Shown: one piece after another, positions 1 through 8,234 of the stretch
How the letters are laid out: every line of letters starts with the position of its first letter
Position numbering within the stretch: position 1 is the first letter of the stretch
NCBI RefSeq assembly: GCF_000349845.1
Contig: NC_020829.1
Span: 3,975,001 to 4,039,000 of the forward strand
DNA length: 64,000 nt
Reading direction: 5' to 3'
DNA from: Pseudomonas sp. ATCC 13867
GTDB lineage: Bacteria > Pseudomonadota > Gammaproteobacteria > Pseudomonadales > Pseudomonadaceae
Translations under genes and position numbers: made by a program
Notes under the pieces: model-generated
Database searches by the model: none
Told to the model about the DNA's origin: nothing
What the model saw: the letters and a program-made list of their open reading frames with translations, nothing else

Positions 1-1
1 C

Positions 2-1195
2 TGGCCGCAATACCTGCGCAAGGTCGAAGGCATCCGCAACCCGGCACGCAACCCGCACCAGGCCAGCGACGGCGAGCACGGTGTGAAGCTCTACCGGGCC
101 AACTTCATCACCTCGATCTTCAAGCCGCGCAAGCGCCATACCGAGGTGCCGGTGCAACTGATCGTGCCGACCCGCGACCGCTACGTCGGCCAGCAGCTGT
201 TCCAGCAGCTCTCGCTGTGGGCACCGCGCCTGTGGCGCCGCGACGTCACCGCCGGGCACTGGCAACTGCTCGCCGAACCGGCGCAGTTGGGTAACTGGAT
301 CGACGAGTTCGTCAGCCACATCGAGGGCGGCGAAGCCACGCTGGAACTGCAACGCGCCGCGTTGAAACCCGGCGCCGGCTCCTTCGCCGGCAAGCTGGTG
401 GTGGTCACCGGCGCGGGCGGCGGCATCGGCCGTTCGACCCTGCTGAGCTTCGCCGAACGCGGCGCCAGCGTGCTGGCCGCGGACATCGACCCGGCCGCCG
501 CCGAGCGCAGCGCCGAACTGGCCCGCGCGGTGGGCGCCAGCGCCTGCAGCTATTGTGTGGACGTGGGCGACAGCGCGGCGATGGAGCGCTTCGCCCAGTG
601 GGTGAAGAGCAGCCTCGGCGTGCCCGACGTGGTGGTCAGCAACGCCGGCATCGGCATGGCCGGGCCGATGCTCAAGACCACCTCGCAGGAATGGGAACGC
701 CTGCTGCGCATCAACCTGTGGAGCGTGATCGACGGCTGCCGGCTGTTCGGCAAGCAGATGGTCGAGAGCGGCAAACCGGGGCATCTGGTCAACGTCGCCT
801 CCGGCGTGGCTTTCGCGCCATCGCGCAACTACCCGGCCTACGCCACCAGCAAGGCGGCGGTGCTGATGCTCAGCGAATGCCTGCGCGCCGAGCTGGCCGG
901 GCACGGTATCGGCGTCAGCGCGGCATGCCCGGGCTTCGTCGATACCGGCATCGTCCAGGCCACGCGCTTCGCCGGCCTGGATGACGAACAACAAGCCAAG
1001 CACCGCGCCAAGGTGCAGCGCTTCTATCGTCGACGCCGGCTCAGCCCGGACACCGTTGGCGAACGCATCACCCGCGCGGTGGAACGCAACCAGCCACTGG
1101 TGAAGGTCGGCAGCGAAGTGTACCTGGGCGCCCTGCAATGGCGCTTCATGCCCTGGCTGTCGCGCCTGTTCGCCCGTCTCAACCTGACCGCCTGA
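2..1195 (+). CDS. SDR family oxidoreductase with N-terminal alpha/beta-hydrolase part (5' partial)
   Basis: The reading frame is already open at the left edge, so the N-terminus lies outside the window. The first ~120 visible residues read like the C-terminal end of an alpha/beta hydrolase (a strand with LIVPTRD, then a His in AGHW that would sit at the catalytic-His position). After that comes a complete short-chain dehydrogenase: the nucleotide-binding TGAGGGIG motif, the NAG motif and the catalytic YxxxK (YATSK). The two domains in one chain suggest a hydrolase/dehydrogenase fusion acting on an ester or acyl substrate; the substrate is not visible. It is followed after 7 bp by a metal-dependent hydrolase gene on the same strand, suggesting one transcript. 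Confidence 0.85.
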   Translation, partial: WPQYLRKVEGIRNPARNPHQASDGEHGVKLYRANFITSIFKPRKRHTEVPVQLIVPTRDRYVGQQLFQQLSLWAPRLWRRDVTAGHWQLLAEPAQLGNWIDEFVSHIEGGEATLELQRAALKPGAGSFAGKLVVVTGAGGGIGRSTLLSFAERGASVLAADIDPAAAERSAELARAVGASACSYCVDVGDSAAMERFAQWVKSSLGVPDVVVSNAGIGMAGPMLKTTSQEWERLLRINLWSVIDGCRLFGKQMVESGKPGHLVNVASGVAFAPSRNYPAYATSKAAVLMLSECLRAELAGHGIGVSAACPGFVDTGIVQATRFAGLDDEQQAKHRAKVQRFYRRRRLSPDTVGERITRAVERNQPLVKVGSEVYLGALQWRFMPWLSRLFARLNLTA

Positions 1196-1202
1196 GAATC
1201 CC

Positions 1203-2093
1203 ATGAACGACCATCATCACCAGCTGGTGCAACGCAAGGTGCAGTTCGACTACAGCGACTCGCCCCTGCACTGGATTCCCGGCGAGGCCGAGGCATCCCA
1301 CACGATCAACGTCATCCACATGATGCTGCCGGCCGGCGAGCTGTGGTTCTGCCGGCTGTACAACAAGGCGCTGCCCTTCGTGAAGGAAGGCAACCTGCGC
1401 GACGACGTGCAGGGTTTCATCCGCCAGGAAGCGATGCACGCCCGCGCCCACTCCGGCGCCCTGGAGCGCTACCTGAACCACCACGGCATCGACTCGACGC
1501 GCTACCTGAAGGTCATGGACTACCTGTTCGAACAGTTGCTCAGCGATACGCCGCTGGGCCTTACCCTGTTCAACCGCACCGCCTGGCTCAAGCGCTGGTG
1601 GATCGGCCAGCGCTGCGCCATCGTCGCGGCGGTGGAGCACTTCACCTGCGTGCTGGGCAAGTGGATCCTGGAGGCCGACGCGCTGGACCGCGCCAAGGCC
1701 GACCCGGTGCTGCTGGACCTGTTCCGCTGGCACGGCGCCGAAGAGGTGGAGCACCGCAACGTCGCCCACGACCTGCACGTACACCTGGGCGGCAGCTTCG
1801 TCAGCCGCCAGCTGTGGATGTTCGTGGTGCTGCCGCTGATCATCTACCTGTTCGCCTTCGGCACCCGCACCCTGTCGCGGCAGGACCCGAGCATCGCCAG
1901 GCCGCGCTCCTTCGCCGCGATCTGGCGGGATGGTTCGCGCAATGGCGTGCTGCCGAAGATCAGCTCCGTGGCCACCAGCTTCCTGCGCTACTTCAAGCCC
2001 TGGTACCACCCGGATCACGAGGCCAACACCCAGGAAGCACTGGACTACCTGGCCCGCTCGCCGGCCGCCAGCCGCGCCGCGCGCGCCTCGTAA
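1203..2093 (+). CDS. Metal-dependent hydrolase family protein (ferritin-like fold)
   Basis: This 296-residue protein resembles the predicted metal-dependent hydrolase family (PF10118 type). Likely metal ligands are visible as Glu76 and His79 (QEAMH), His83, Glu145-His146, Glu180-Glu181, His184 and His189, spaced as in a four-helix di-metal site. A hydrophobic stretch near residues 202-222 could be a membrane-associated helix. It starts 7 bp after the SDR gene and probably shares its transcript. This pairing suggests a role in lipid or xenobiotic modification, but no reaction is established from the sequence. The ATG at 1203 follows a poor ribosome-binding site, which fits coupling to the upstream gene. 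Confidence 0.8.
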   Translation: MNDHHHQLVQRKVQFDYSDSPLHWIPGEAEASHTINVIHMMLPAGELWFCRLYNKALPFVKEGNLRDDVQGFIRQEAMHARAHSGALERYLNHHGIDSTRYLKVMDYLFEQLLSDTPLGLTLFNRTAWLKRWWIGQRCAIVAAVEHFTCVLGKWILEADALDRAKADPVLLDLFRWHGAEEVEHRNVAHDLHVHLGGSFVSRQLWMFVVLPLIIYLFAFGTRTLSRQDPSIARPRSFAAIWRDGSRNGVLPKISSVATSFLRYFKPWYHPDHEANTQEALDYLARSPAASRAARAS

Positions 2094-2181
2094 GCCCCTG
2101 CCCGCGTGCCCGCGCAGTGGCTGCGCGGGCACGCCAAACGCATACTGCGGCATCCGTCGCTCGATACAGGGATGCCGCCGT

Positions 2182-3528
2182 ATGCCGATGGGAACCTACC
2201 CGCTTCACCCCGCCCTTTCCTCCCGCGTGGAGCGCCTGCCGGAACAGGTGGACGTGGTCATCGCCGGCAGCGGCATCATGGGCTGTGCCACCGCCTGGTA
2301 CCTCGCCGGCCAGGGCATGAGTGTACTGGTGCTGGACAAGGCCGGCCTCGCCAGCCAGCAATCCACCCGCGCCTGGGGCTTCGTCCGCCAGCAGGCGCGC
2401 GACCCGGCGGAAGTGCCGCTGATGATGGCGGCGATCCCGCTCTGGGAGCGCCTGGAAGATGAGCTGCAACTGCCGCTGGAATGGCGCCAGGGCGGCTGCC
2501 TGTACCTCGCCGAAACGCCGGAGCAGCAGCGCAAGTACGAGGATTGGCTGAAGGTCGCCGCCAACTTCGGCCTCGGCACCCGCCTGCTCGGCCGCAGCGA
2601 AGTCGCCCAATTGATGCCCTCCCTGGCCGATCCCGCACTCGGGGCGCTGTACACCGCCAACGACGGCCAGGCCGAACCGCGCCGCGTCGCCCCCGGCTAT
2701 GCGCTGCGCGCCATCGAGTGCGGCGCGCGGTTCGTCGAAGGTTGCGGCGTCACCGGCATCGATCGGGCCGCCGGCGCCATCTGCGGCGTGCAGACCGAAC
2801 GTGGCTATGTGAAGACCCGACAATTGCTGGTCTGCGCCGGCGCCAGCAGTTGGCGCCTGGTGCAAAGCCTCGGCCTGGAACTACCGCAACAGGCGGTACG
2901 CTGCACCGTCTCGCGCACCAGCCCTGGCCCCGATGTCGGCGCGCAGAGCTTCATCGGCCACGGCATCGGCTTCCGCCAGCGTGCCGACGGCAGCCTCAAC
3001 CTCGCCGACGAAACCCAGGCCGATATCGACCTCAATTTCGACTACCTGCGCGGCGCGCGGCATTACCTGCCGCACCTGCCGGCCAACCGCGCGAGCTTCT
3101 CGTTCAAGCTCAACGGCGCGCTACTGCACGACCTGCGCCAGCGCCTGCCGGGTTCGGAGCGCAGCGTGAACGGCCCGGTACTGGGTGAGCGCGACCCTCA
3201 GGTGAAGGTGAATACGTCCCGGGTGTTTGCGGCACAGAGCAACCTTGCCAAAGCCTTCCCGGCCCTGCGCGATGTGAAGGTGGTGGAGAGCTGGGCCGGC
3301 CTGATCGACGTGCTGCCGGATGGCATCCCGGTGCTCGATGCGCCAGCGGAAGTGCCTGGCCTGCTGGTGGCGACCGGGTTCTGCGGGCACGGATTCGCGA
3401 TGGGGCCGATCATCGGCCAGTTGATGAGCCAGTGGATACTCAGGGGCGAACCGGGGATGGATCTGCATGCCTTCAGGCTGCGGCGCTTCGCCGACGGCAC
3501 GGCGGGCAAGCCCTACTCGCTGTTCTGA
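2182..3528 (+). CDS. FAD-dependent oxidoreductase (DAO/DadA-like)
   Basis: A 448-residue flavoprotein of the D-amino-acid oxidase/glycine oxidase fold. The Rossmann dinucleotide motif GSGIMG lies at residues 29-34, followed by a typical ELDK-like acidic/basic end of the second strand (LVLDK), and the C-terminal GFCGHGFAMGP segment is the second FAD-contacting motif of the family. Such enzymes oxidise amines or amino acids; the substrate cannot be read from the sequence. The frame is open further upstream, but homology begins just after the ATG at 2182; an in-frame ATG at 2188 is an alternative. It is convergent with rmuC, with a REPIN between. Confidence 0.85.
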   Translation: MPMGTYPLHPALSSRVERLPEQVDVVIAGSGIMGCATAWYLAGQGMSVLVLDKAGLASQQSTRAWGFVRQQARDPAEVPLMMAAIPLWERLEDELQLPLEWRQGGCLYLAETPEQQRKYEDWLKVAANFGLGTRLLGRSEVAQLMPSLADPALGALYTANDGQAEPRRVAPGYALRAIECGARFVEGCGVTGIDRAAGAICGVQTERGYVKTRQLLVCAGASSWRLVQSLGLELPQQAVRCTVSRTSPGPDVGAQSFIGHGIGFRQRADGSLNLADETQADIDLNFDYLRGARHYLPHLPANRASFSFKLNGALLHDLRQRLPGSERSVNGPVLGERDPQVKVNTSRVFAAQSNLAKAFPALRDVKVVESWAGLIDVLPDGIPVLDAPAEVPGLLVATGFCGHGFAMGPIIGQLMSQWILRGEPGMDLHAFRLRRFADGTAGKPYSLF

Positions 3529-3548
3529 CGGAGCACGTCGCGCCCTTC

Positions 3549-3693
3549 GTAGGAGCGAGCTTGCTCGCGAACCGCAACCGATCCGGAACTCACCTGTAGG
3601 AGCGCGCCATGCGCGCGATTCGCGGACATGGTCCGCTTCTACAGGTGGACTGACTTCTGTGCCGGGAGAATTCGCGAGCAAGCTCGCTCCTAC
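3549..3693. repeat. Nested REP-doublet (REPIN) locus
   Basis: An outer inverted pair, at 3549-3572 and 3670-3693, carries the core GGAGCGAGCTTGCTCGCGAA and its reverse complement. Inside it a second, different inverted pair runs from CACCTGTAG at 3591-3599 to CTACAGGTG at 3639-3647, enclosing a GGAGCGCGCCATGCGCGCGA-type palindrome and a CGGACATGGTCCG palindrome. The same outer element occurs three more times in this window. Elements of this kind are non-autonomous and are mobilised by RAYT transposases in Pseudomonas; no RAYT gene is in the window. It lies between two convergent genes. Confidence 0.85.
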
Positions 3694-3726
3694 AAAAGCA
3701 GGATCGGCGCACATTGAGGGGCAGCG

Positions 3727-5205
3727 TTATTCCCCTTCCTCCCCCAAAGGCGAATCATCGCTCAACGCCCGCTCCAGCCAGTCCGTCGGCAGGTTCTTGC
3801 TGGCTCGCGCGCCCAGCAGCTTCACCTGTTCGGCACGGCTGATCAGGTTGCCGCGCCCCTCGCAGAGCTTGTTGCGCGCCGCGGCATAGGTCTTGTCCAA
3901 CTGCTGCAGACGGGTACCCATCTCGTCCAGGTCCTGCACGAAGAGCACGAATTTGTCGTACAGCGCCCCGGCGCGCTCGGCGATCTCGCGGGCGTTCTGG
4001 TTCTGTCGTTCCTGGCGCCACAGGCTGTCGATCACCCGCAGGGTCGCCAGCAGGGTGGTCGGGCTGACGATCACGATATTGCGCTCGAAGGCCTCCTGGA
4101 ACAGGTTCGGCTCCGCCTGCAACGCCGCCGAGAAGGCCGCTTCCACCGGCATGAACAGCAGCACGAAGTCGAGGCTGTGCAGCCCCTCCAGGCGCCGGTA
4201 ATCCTTCCCGGAAAGTCCCTTCACATGGTTGCGCAGGGACAGCACGTGTGCCTTGAGCGCCTGCTGGCGGATCACCTCGTCCTCGGCGGCGATGAACTGC
4301 TGGTAGGCGGTCAGGCTGACCTTGGCGTCCACCACCACCTGCTTGTCGCCAGGCAGGCGGATCAGCACGTCGGGCTGGAAGCGCTCGCCATCCGGCGCAC
4401 GCAGGCTGACCTGGGTTTCGTACTCGCGCCCCTTCTCCAGCCCGGCATGCTCCAGCACCCGCTCCAGCACCAGTTCGCCCCAGTTGCCCTGGGTCTTCTG
4501 GCCCTTCAACGCACGGGTCAGGTTGGTGGCTTCCTCGCCCAGGCGCAGGTTCAGCTGCTGCAGGCGCTCCAGTTCCTTGGTCAGCGAGAAGCGCTCGCGG
4601 GCCTCGGCCTGGTAACTCTCCTCCACGCGTTTCTCGAAGGACTGGATGCGTTCCTTGAGTGGGTCGAGCAGTTGACCGAGACGCTGCTGGCTGGACTCGG
4701 CGAAGCGCTGCTCGCGCTCGTCGAAGATCTTCCCGGCCAGCTCGGCGAACTGCGCGCGCAACTCGTCCCGCGCCGCCTGCAAATCGCCCAGGCGCTGCTG
4801 GTGGTTATCCTGCTGCTCACGCAGTTCGGCGGACAAGGCTGCATGTTCGGCGGACAGGCGCCGCAGCTCGGCCTCCTTGTCCGCGCGTTCGGCCTGCCAA
4901 TCCTGCTCCGCCGCGCCCAGGCGCTCACGTTCCTGCTTGCCCAGCTCCACCTCGCGGCGCAGCGCGGCAACTTCAGCCGACAACTCGCCGTGCCGGCCGC
5001 TCAGGCGCTGGAACGCCTCGCGATCCGCCTCGGCCTGGGCGGACAACCCATCCTGCGCGAGTTGCGCATTGGCCAGGCGCTCGCGCAGCAGGGCCACTTC
5101 CTGCTCCGTGGCGACACGCTGCGATTGCAGTCGCCAGGCCAGCGCGGCCATCGGCAACAGACCGGCAAGCGCGCCGAGCAACAGGGCGGACAGGTCGAGA
5201 GGCAT
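3727..5205 (-). CDS. rmuC: DNA recombination protein RmuC
   Basis: A 492-residue protein with the RmuC layout: an N-terminal hydrophobic helix (about residues 6-25), a long charged coiled coil (about 30-220), then the conserved C-terminal RmuC domain with GNWGELVLERVLE, VLIRLPGDKQVVVDAKVSL and LLATLRVIDSLWRQE segments. RmuC limits inversion recombination and has a restriction-endonuclease-like core. It is a stand-alone gene read away from the 760-bp spacer on its right and convergent with the FAD oxidoreductase gene. The ATG at 5205 gives a normal family length. Confidence 0.92.
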   Translation of the reverse strand: MPLDLSALLLGALAGLLPMAALAWRLQSQRVATEQEVALLRERLANAQLAQDGLSAQAEADREAFQRLSGRHGELSAEVAALRREVELGKQERERLGAAEQDWQAERADKEAELRRLSAEHAALSAELREQQDNHQQRLGDLQAARDELRAQFAELAGKIFDEREQRFAESSQQRLGQLLDPLKERIQSFEKRVEESYQAEARERFSLTKELERLQQLNLRLGEEATNLTRALKGQKTQGNWGELVLERVLEHAGLEKGREYETQVSLRAPDGERFQPDVLIRLPGDKQVVVDAKVSLTAYQQFIAAEDEVIRQQALKAHVLSLRNHVKGLSGKDYRRLEGLHSLDFVLLFMPVEAAFSAALQAEPNLFQEAFERNIVIVSPTTLLATLRVIDSLWRQERQNQNAREIAERAGALYDKFVLFVQDLDEMGTRLQQLDKTYAAARNKLCEGRGNLISRAEQVKLLGARASKNLPTDWLERALSDDSPLGEEGE

Positions 5206-5681
5206 GCGGTACTCCGGGGTGTGGCAAAGGATCGCGCAATACTAACAGCCGACCACCTCGAGACGCGTTGCCACCTGTAAAGGCCCTGGAACAGGGCTCC
5301 TGAGCAAGCGCTCGGGACAATCCACAGAAGCTGTGGATAAGTTGGTGGAAAACGTGATGAAAAAGCGCCCTACCCCCAGTGAATCGGGGGCGCGTGACAG
5401 ATTGGCGATTTTTTCACCAATGAAAATTTTCCTTATCTTTCAATAAGTTAAAAAACGCAAGAGAAACAAGCAGGTGGCTAAATGCAATATTGCAGGGGCT
5501 TGACAGTACGCATCGGCATTGTGCACAAGTGCGCGCCAGACAGCAGCCGACCGCCCCGTTTCAGGGCAGCGGAAAGGACGGTGTGAAGCGGAAAACGAGC
5601 AGGAGCCGGATCAGCCAGGCGAAGCACGCGCCGATACCCGTGGCATCCGATGCGGGCTCGAGGGCGGGGGAGTCAGCCGTC
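5206..5681. other. Intergenic region upstream of rmuC
   Basis: No convincing gene is seen here. A run of low-GC sequence (about 5400-5480) contrasts with the surrounding coding DNA and may hold the rmuC promoter or another regulatory element. A facing pair of DnaA-box-like sequences lies at 5318-5340. Short open frames in 5490-5912 have compositions typical of GC-rich shadow frames. Confidence 0.5.
5318..5340. promoter_or_regulatory. Inverted pair of DnaA-box-like 9-mers
   Basis: ATCCACAG at 5320-5327 and CTGTGGAT at 5331-5338 form a perfect 8-bp inverted repeat around AAG. The right arm belongs to TGTGGATAA (5332-5340), the exact complement of the consensus DnaA box TTATCCACA; the left 9-mer CAATCCACA has two differences from it. 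The pair sits about 120 bp upstream of rmuC. DnaA binding is an inference from the match. Confidence 0.4.
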
Positions 5682-5891
5682 TCATGCCCACTCCATTCGC
5701 CGGGGCAGACGCCGTTCGGAACGGCTGACCTTGGGCGGATTGGGCAGCGGCGTGGCCTGCCGCTCGGCAGCGCAGACCCGCGCAAAGATACGCTCAGCCG
5801 CGCCACGGCTGCCACAGTCGAAGAAGAATTGATTCAGGTAGACCCGCCAGCGCCGACTGTCGTTGGGGTGGACCGCTATCCGTATATCCAA
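5682..5891 (-). CDS. Small hypothetical protein
   Basis: A 69-residue frame starting at TTG (5891) with an AGGGAG ribosome-binding site about 9 nt upstream. The first ~45 residues (beginning MDIRIAVHPNDSRRWRVYLN) have a natural amino-acid mix with a FFFDCGS segment, unlike shadow frames; the tail is Arg/Pro-rich. I do not recognise a family. It lies alone between rmuC and the RES toxin gene and reads in the same direction as both. It may be a real small gene or chance. Confidence 0.35.
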   Translation of the reverse strand: MDIRIAVHPNDSRRWRVYLNQFFFDCGSRGAAERIFARVCAAERQATPLPNPPKVSRSERRLPRRMEWA

Positions 5892-5967
5892 GGTGTGGCA
5901 CTCCCTGCGTGACCATCCCGCACCTTACACCGATGCCTGCGATACCATGCCACGGCACGACGGACGG

Positions 5968-6738
5968 TCAGGCGGGATACGGGAGGCACCCGTCCACCAG
6001 GAACTGCGTGCGCGGGAACAATCGCGGCGTGTCCGGCACCTGGGCGTGCTTGAAGGCGACATACTCCCCCGTGGTCTCGCACAGCCAGGGCATCAGGTTG
6101 CGCGGACGCTTCTCGGTGAATGCCGATGGGGCGAACAATGCGACGTTGACCCCGCCGTGCGGACAGCGTGCCGAGCGATATTCGAACGCCTCCACCCCGG
6201 CCTCGCGCATCGCGCTACCCAGGCCCTGGGCAACCCGGTAGTCCAACGGATCGCGCAGCGCCGGCTCGTACTCGCGGAACGGCGGCAACTGCAGGCGCAC
6301 GCCGCGCTGCACCTGGAAACGCGCCTCGAACGAGGCGTGCTCGGAAAGAATCCGGCCACTGGGCGGCGGCGAACTCATCCCCTCCCAGAGCACGAAACGG
6401 TAGAAGGCCGACTCGGCCATCGCCGTTTCCAGTTTCAGTGCCGCATAGAAGAGACTCGGCTCATTCCGCCGACCAAAGCGCGAACCCCAGCGCAGCGGGG
6501 GATAGCGGAACGGAGTCTTCAATAGATAATGCAGGTGCTCGGCAGGCGGCGGCATGCGCGGTTTGCTGGTTTCCAGCAACTCCTCCAGCAGCGCCTGCTC
6601 CGCCAGGGTGTCCACCAGTTGCAGCGTGGCTACCTGGCCCTGGCTCTCCACCAGGCGCACCAGGCGCCCACGAATCGGACCGACGACCGACTCCGGTGCA
6701 TGCCGTGCCCAGATCCGGGCGCCCGTTTCGAAGGACAT
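5968..6738 (-). CDS. RES-domain toxin (NAD+ phosphorylase type)
   Basis: A 256-residue protein with the RES fold signature: an Arg-rich RWGSRFGRR stretch followed by SLFYAALKLETAMAE, which carries the conserved Tyr and Glu, and a C-terminal VNVALFAPSAF segment holding the Ser/Asn region. Known RES toxins such as MbcT and Res degrade NAD+, and are paired with Xre/ParS-type antitoxins. Its ATG directly follows the TGA of the antitoxin gene with no intervening base, as expected for a coupled toxin-antitoxin operon. The N-terminal ~70 residues precede the RES core. No transfer genes flank it. The family call is firm; toxicity is inferred. Confidence 0.85.
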   Translation of the reverse strand: MSFETGARIWARHAPESVVGPIRGRLVRLVESQGQVATLQLVDTLAEQALLEELLETSKPRMPPPAEHLHYLLKTPFRYPPLRWGSRFGRRNEPSLFYAALKLETAMAESAFYRFVLWEGMSSPPPSGRILSEHASFEARFQVQRGVRLQLPPFREYEPALRDPLDYRVAQGLGSAMREAGVEAFEYRSARCPHGGVNVALFAPSAFTEKRPRNLMPWLCETTGEYVAFKHAQVPDTPRLFPRTQFLVDGCLPYPA

Positions 6739-7107
6739 TCAGACCTTGCCCCGGATGGCATCCAGATATTCGACCACCGCCACCAGCCCCTGCACTTGCT
6801 CCATCAACTGCAGCGGCACGCCGCTCAAGTGACGGTTCTCGGTACGCAGGAAGTGGCGCATGTCCTCCAGATTGCCGCCGAACAGGGCAAACAGCGCGCG
6901 ATAGACCCGCACCAGCAACAGGGCCAGTTCGCCGGTCTTGCTGTCCACCCGCAGACCGCCTTGCTTCCAGCGGCTGACGGCGCTACGGTCCACCCCTACG
7001 ATCGCCGCCAGTTCCTGCTGGGTCATCGCCAGATGTTCGCGAGCCGTGAGTACCGCCTTGGCCAGTACGGCATCGGCTGCGGGGCTTTCGCGTAACAGGG
7101 CACTCAT
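6739..7107 (-). CDS. Xre/MbcA/ParS-type antitoxin
   Basis: A 122-residue protein with a helix-turn-helix in its first half (about residues 22-50, LAMTQQELAAIVGVDRSAVSRW) and the C-terminal toxin-binding domain of the MbcA/ParS/Xre group (about 60-120). It would neutralise the RES toxin encoded immediately downstream and repress its own promoter. A longer frame exists up to 7170, but the ATG at 7107 has a strong GAGGAGG site 7 nt upstream and gives the usual length. A candidate operator lies at 7130-7150. Confidence 0.85.
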   Translation of the reverse strand: MSALLRESPAADAVLAKAVLTAREHLAMTQQELAAIVGVDRSAVSRWKQGGLRVDSKTGELALLLVRVYRALFALFGGNLEDMRHFLRTENRHLSGVPLQLMEQVQGLVAVVEYLDAIRGKV

Positions 7108-7129
7108 GGCGACCTCCTCATCGTGCATT

Positions 7130-7150
7130 TTCAGCAAATATACCACTGAA
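7130..7150. promoter_or_regulatory. Candidate operator of the RES-Xre pair
   Basis: TTCAG at 7130-7134 and CTGAA at 7146-7150 are inverted around an AT-rich 11-bp centre containing AAATATA. The dyad lies 23-43 bp upstream of the antitoxin start, where an autorepressor would act and where the AT-rich centre could serve as the -10 region. Binding by the Xre protein is inferred from position only. Confidence 0.4.
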
Positions 7151-7241
7151 TGCCGATAAGACACGAACATCCCTCATCGCGCCTGTCGCTTCGTGGCGGC
7201 AAAGCCCGCACAATGCACAGCCCGACCGACGACGCCCCGTG

Positions 7242-7724
7242 ATGAACAAGCAGCAGGTCTACCAGCACATTCTCGCCAGGCTCGCGCAAGACCTGGAAAT
7301 CGCCGTACGCGCCGCCAGGACGGCCCATGAAACGGCCACCCACGAAGAGAACATCGCCGAAAACAAGTACGACACGCTCGGGCTCGAAGCGGCCTATCTC
7401 GCTGCCGGCCAGTCGCGCCGCGTCGAGGAAATCCGCCAGGCGCTGTCCCTGTTCGAGAACCTGCAACTGCGCGATTTCGACGAAGAGTCGGGCATCCAGA
7501 CCAGCGCCCTGGTGGAACTGGTCAACGACAGCGGCCAGCGGCGCTGGGTCTTCCTCGGCCCCGATGCCGCCGGCCTGAAAGTACGACACGAAGGCACCGA
7601 AATCCTCGTCATCACCAGCCGCGCACCACTGGGCAACGCCCTGCTCCACCGCCTGCCCGGTGACGAGCTGGAAATCGGCCAGGGCAACGCCCGCCAGTGC
7701 TACGAAATCCTCGACGCCTACTGA
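7242..7724 (+). CDS. GreA/GreB-like transcription elongation factor family protein
   Basis: A 160-residue protein with an N-terminal helical region (residues 1-70, including the KYDTLGLEAAYLA helix typical of Gre-like coiled coils) and a C-terminal GreA/B FKBP-like domain (about 85-160; VFLGPDAAGL, VITSRAPLGNALL and LPGDELEI). GreA and GreB reactivate backtracked RNA polymerase. This form is not the housekeeping GreA or GreB; it resembles the extra GreA/B C-terminal-domain proteins of Pseudomonas. The ATG at 7242 is preferred over the overlapping GTG at 7239. It is divergent from the toxin-antitoxin operon. Confidence 0.75.
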   Translation: MNKQQVYQHILARLAQDLEIAVRAARTAHETATHEENIAENKYDTLGLEAAYLAAGQSRRVEEIRQALSLFENLQLRDFDEESGIQTSALVELVNDSGQRRWVFLGPDAAGLKVRHEGTEILVITSRAPLGNALLHRLPGDELEIGQGNARQCYEILDAY

Positions 7725-7881
7725 GCCTCGGCGCCGATCGAGCACGCCCGCAGCCATTGGTGCAACTCGCGCAAAAAAACAGCGGGGCGAACCCGTCATG
7801 CCCGCTGTCCCGAGCCAGACTATGCTTCTAGGCCACACCCACGCCCTAGCCTCAAGCCCCCTGGCCTCAAGGAGAAGCATC

Positions 7882-8226
7882 ATGCTGTTCAACTGGTCCG
7901 AATACGTGCCCGCCGTGAAAAAAGCCTTCGGCGCCCTGGGCAAGAAACATCCGAAAATGATCGCCGCCTACCAGGCCCTCGACGCCGCTGCCGCCGATGG
8001 CGACGCCCTGGACGCCAAGACCCGCGAGCTAATCGCGATTGCCGTGGCCATCACCACCCGCTGCGACGGCTGCATCGGCGTTCATACCGAAGCCGCCCGC
8101 AAGGCCGGCGCCACCGAAGCCGAAGTCGCCCAGACCCTGGCCACCGCCATCGCCCTGAACGCCGGCGCTGCCTACGTCTACTCCCTGCGCGCAATGGAGG
8201 CCTTCGATTCCTCCGCGCAGAAATAG
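7882..8226 (+). CDS. Carboxymuconolactone decarboxylase/AhpD-like protein
   Basis: A 114-residue single-domain protein of the CMD/AhpD family. The redox pair Cys61-x-x-Cys64 followed by His68 (CDGCIGVH) with Glu49 upstream is the AhpD-type proton-relay/peroxidase motif, so a thiol-disulfide or peroxide-reducing activity is more likely than a decarboxylase. The ATG at 7882 has an AAGGAG site 7 nt upstream; an open frame continues upstream without homology. It stands alone with a 9-bp stem-loop just past its stop codon. Confidence 0.85.
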   Translation: MLFNWSEYVPAVKKAFGALGKKHPKMIAAYQALDAAAADGDALDAKTRELIAIAVAITTRCDGCIGVHTEAARKAGATEAEVAQTLATAIALNAGAAYVYSLRAMEAFDSSAQK

Positions 8227-8234
8227 GCCCGTGC

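Noticed and set aside
3549..3693. CRISPR array suspicion from the repeated GGAGCGAGC units here and elsewhere
   Set aside because: Units are inverted pairs scattered singly over the window, not direct repeats with regular spacers, and no cas gene is present.
5490..5912. A 140-codon plus-strand frame
   Set aside because: Composition is shadow-like and it overlaps a more natural minus-strand frame; no motif seen.
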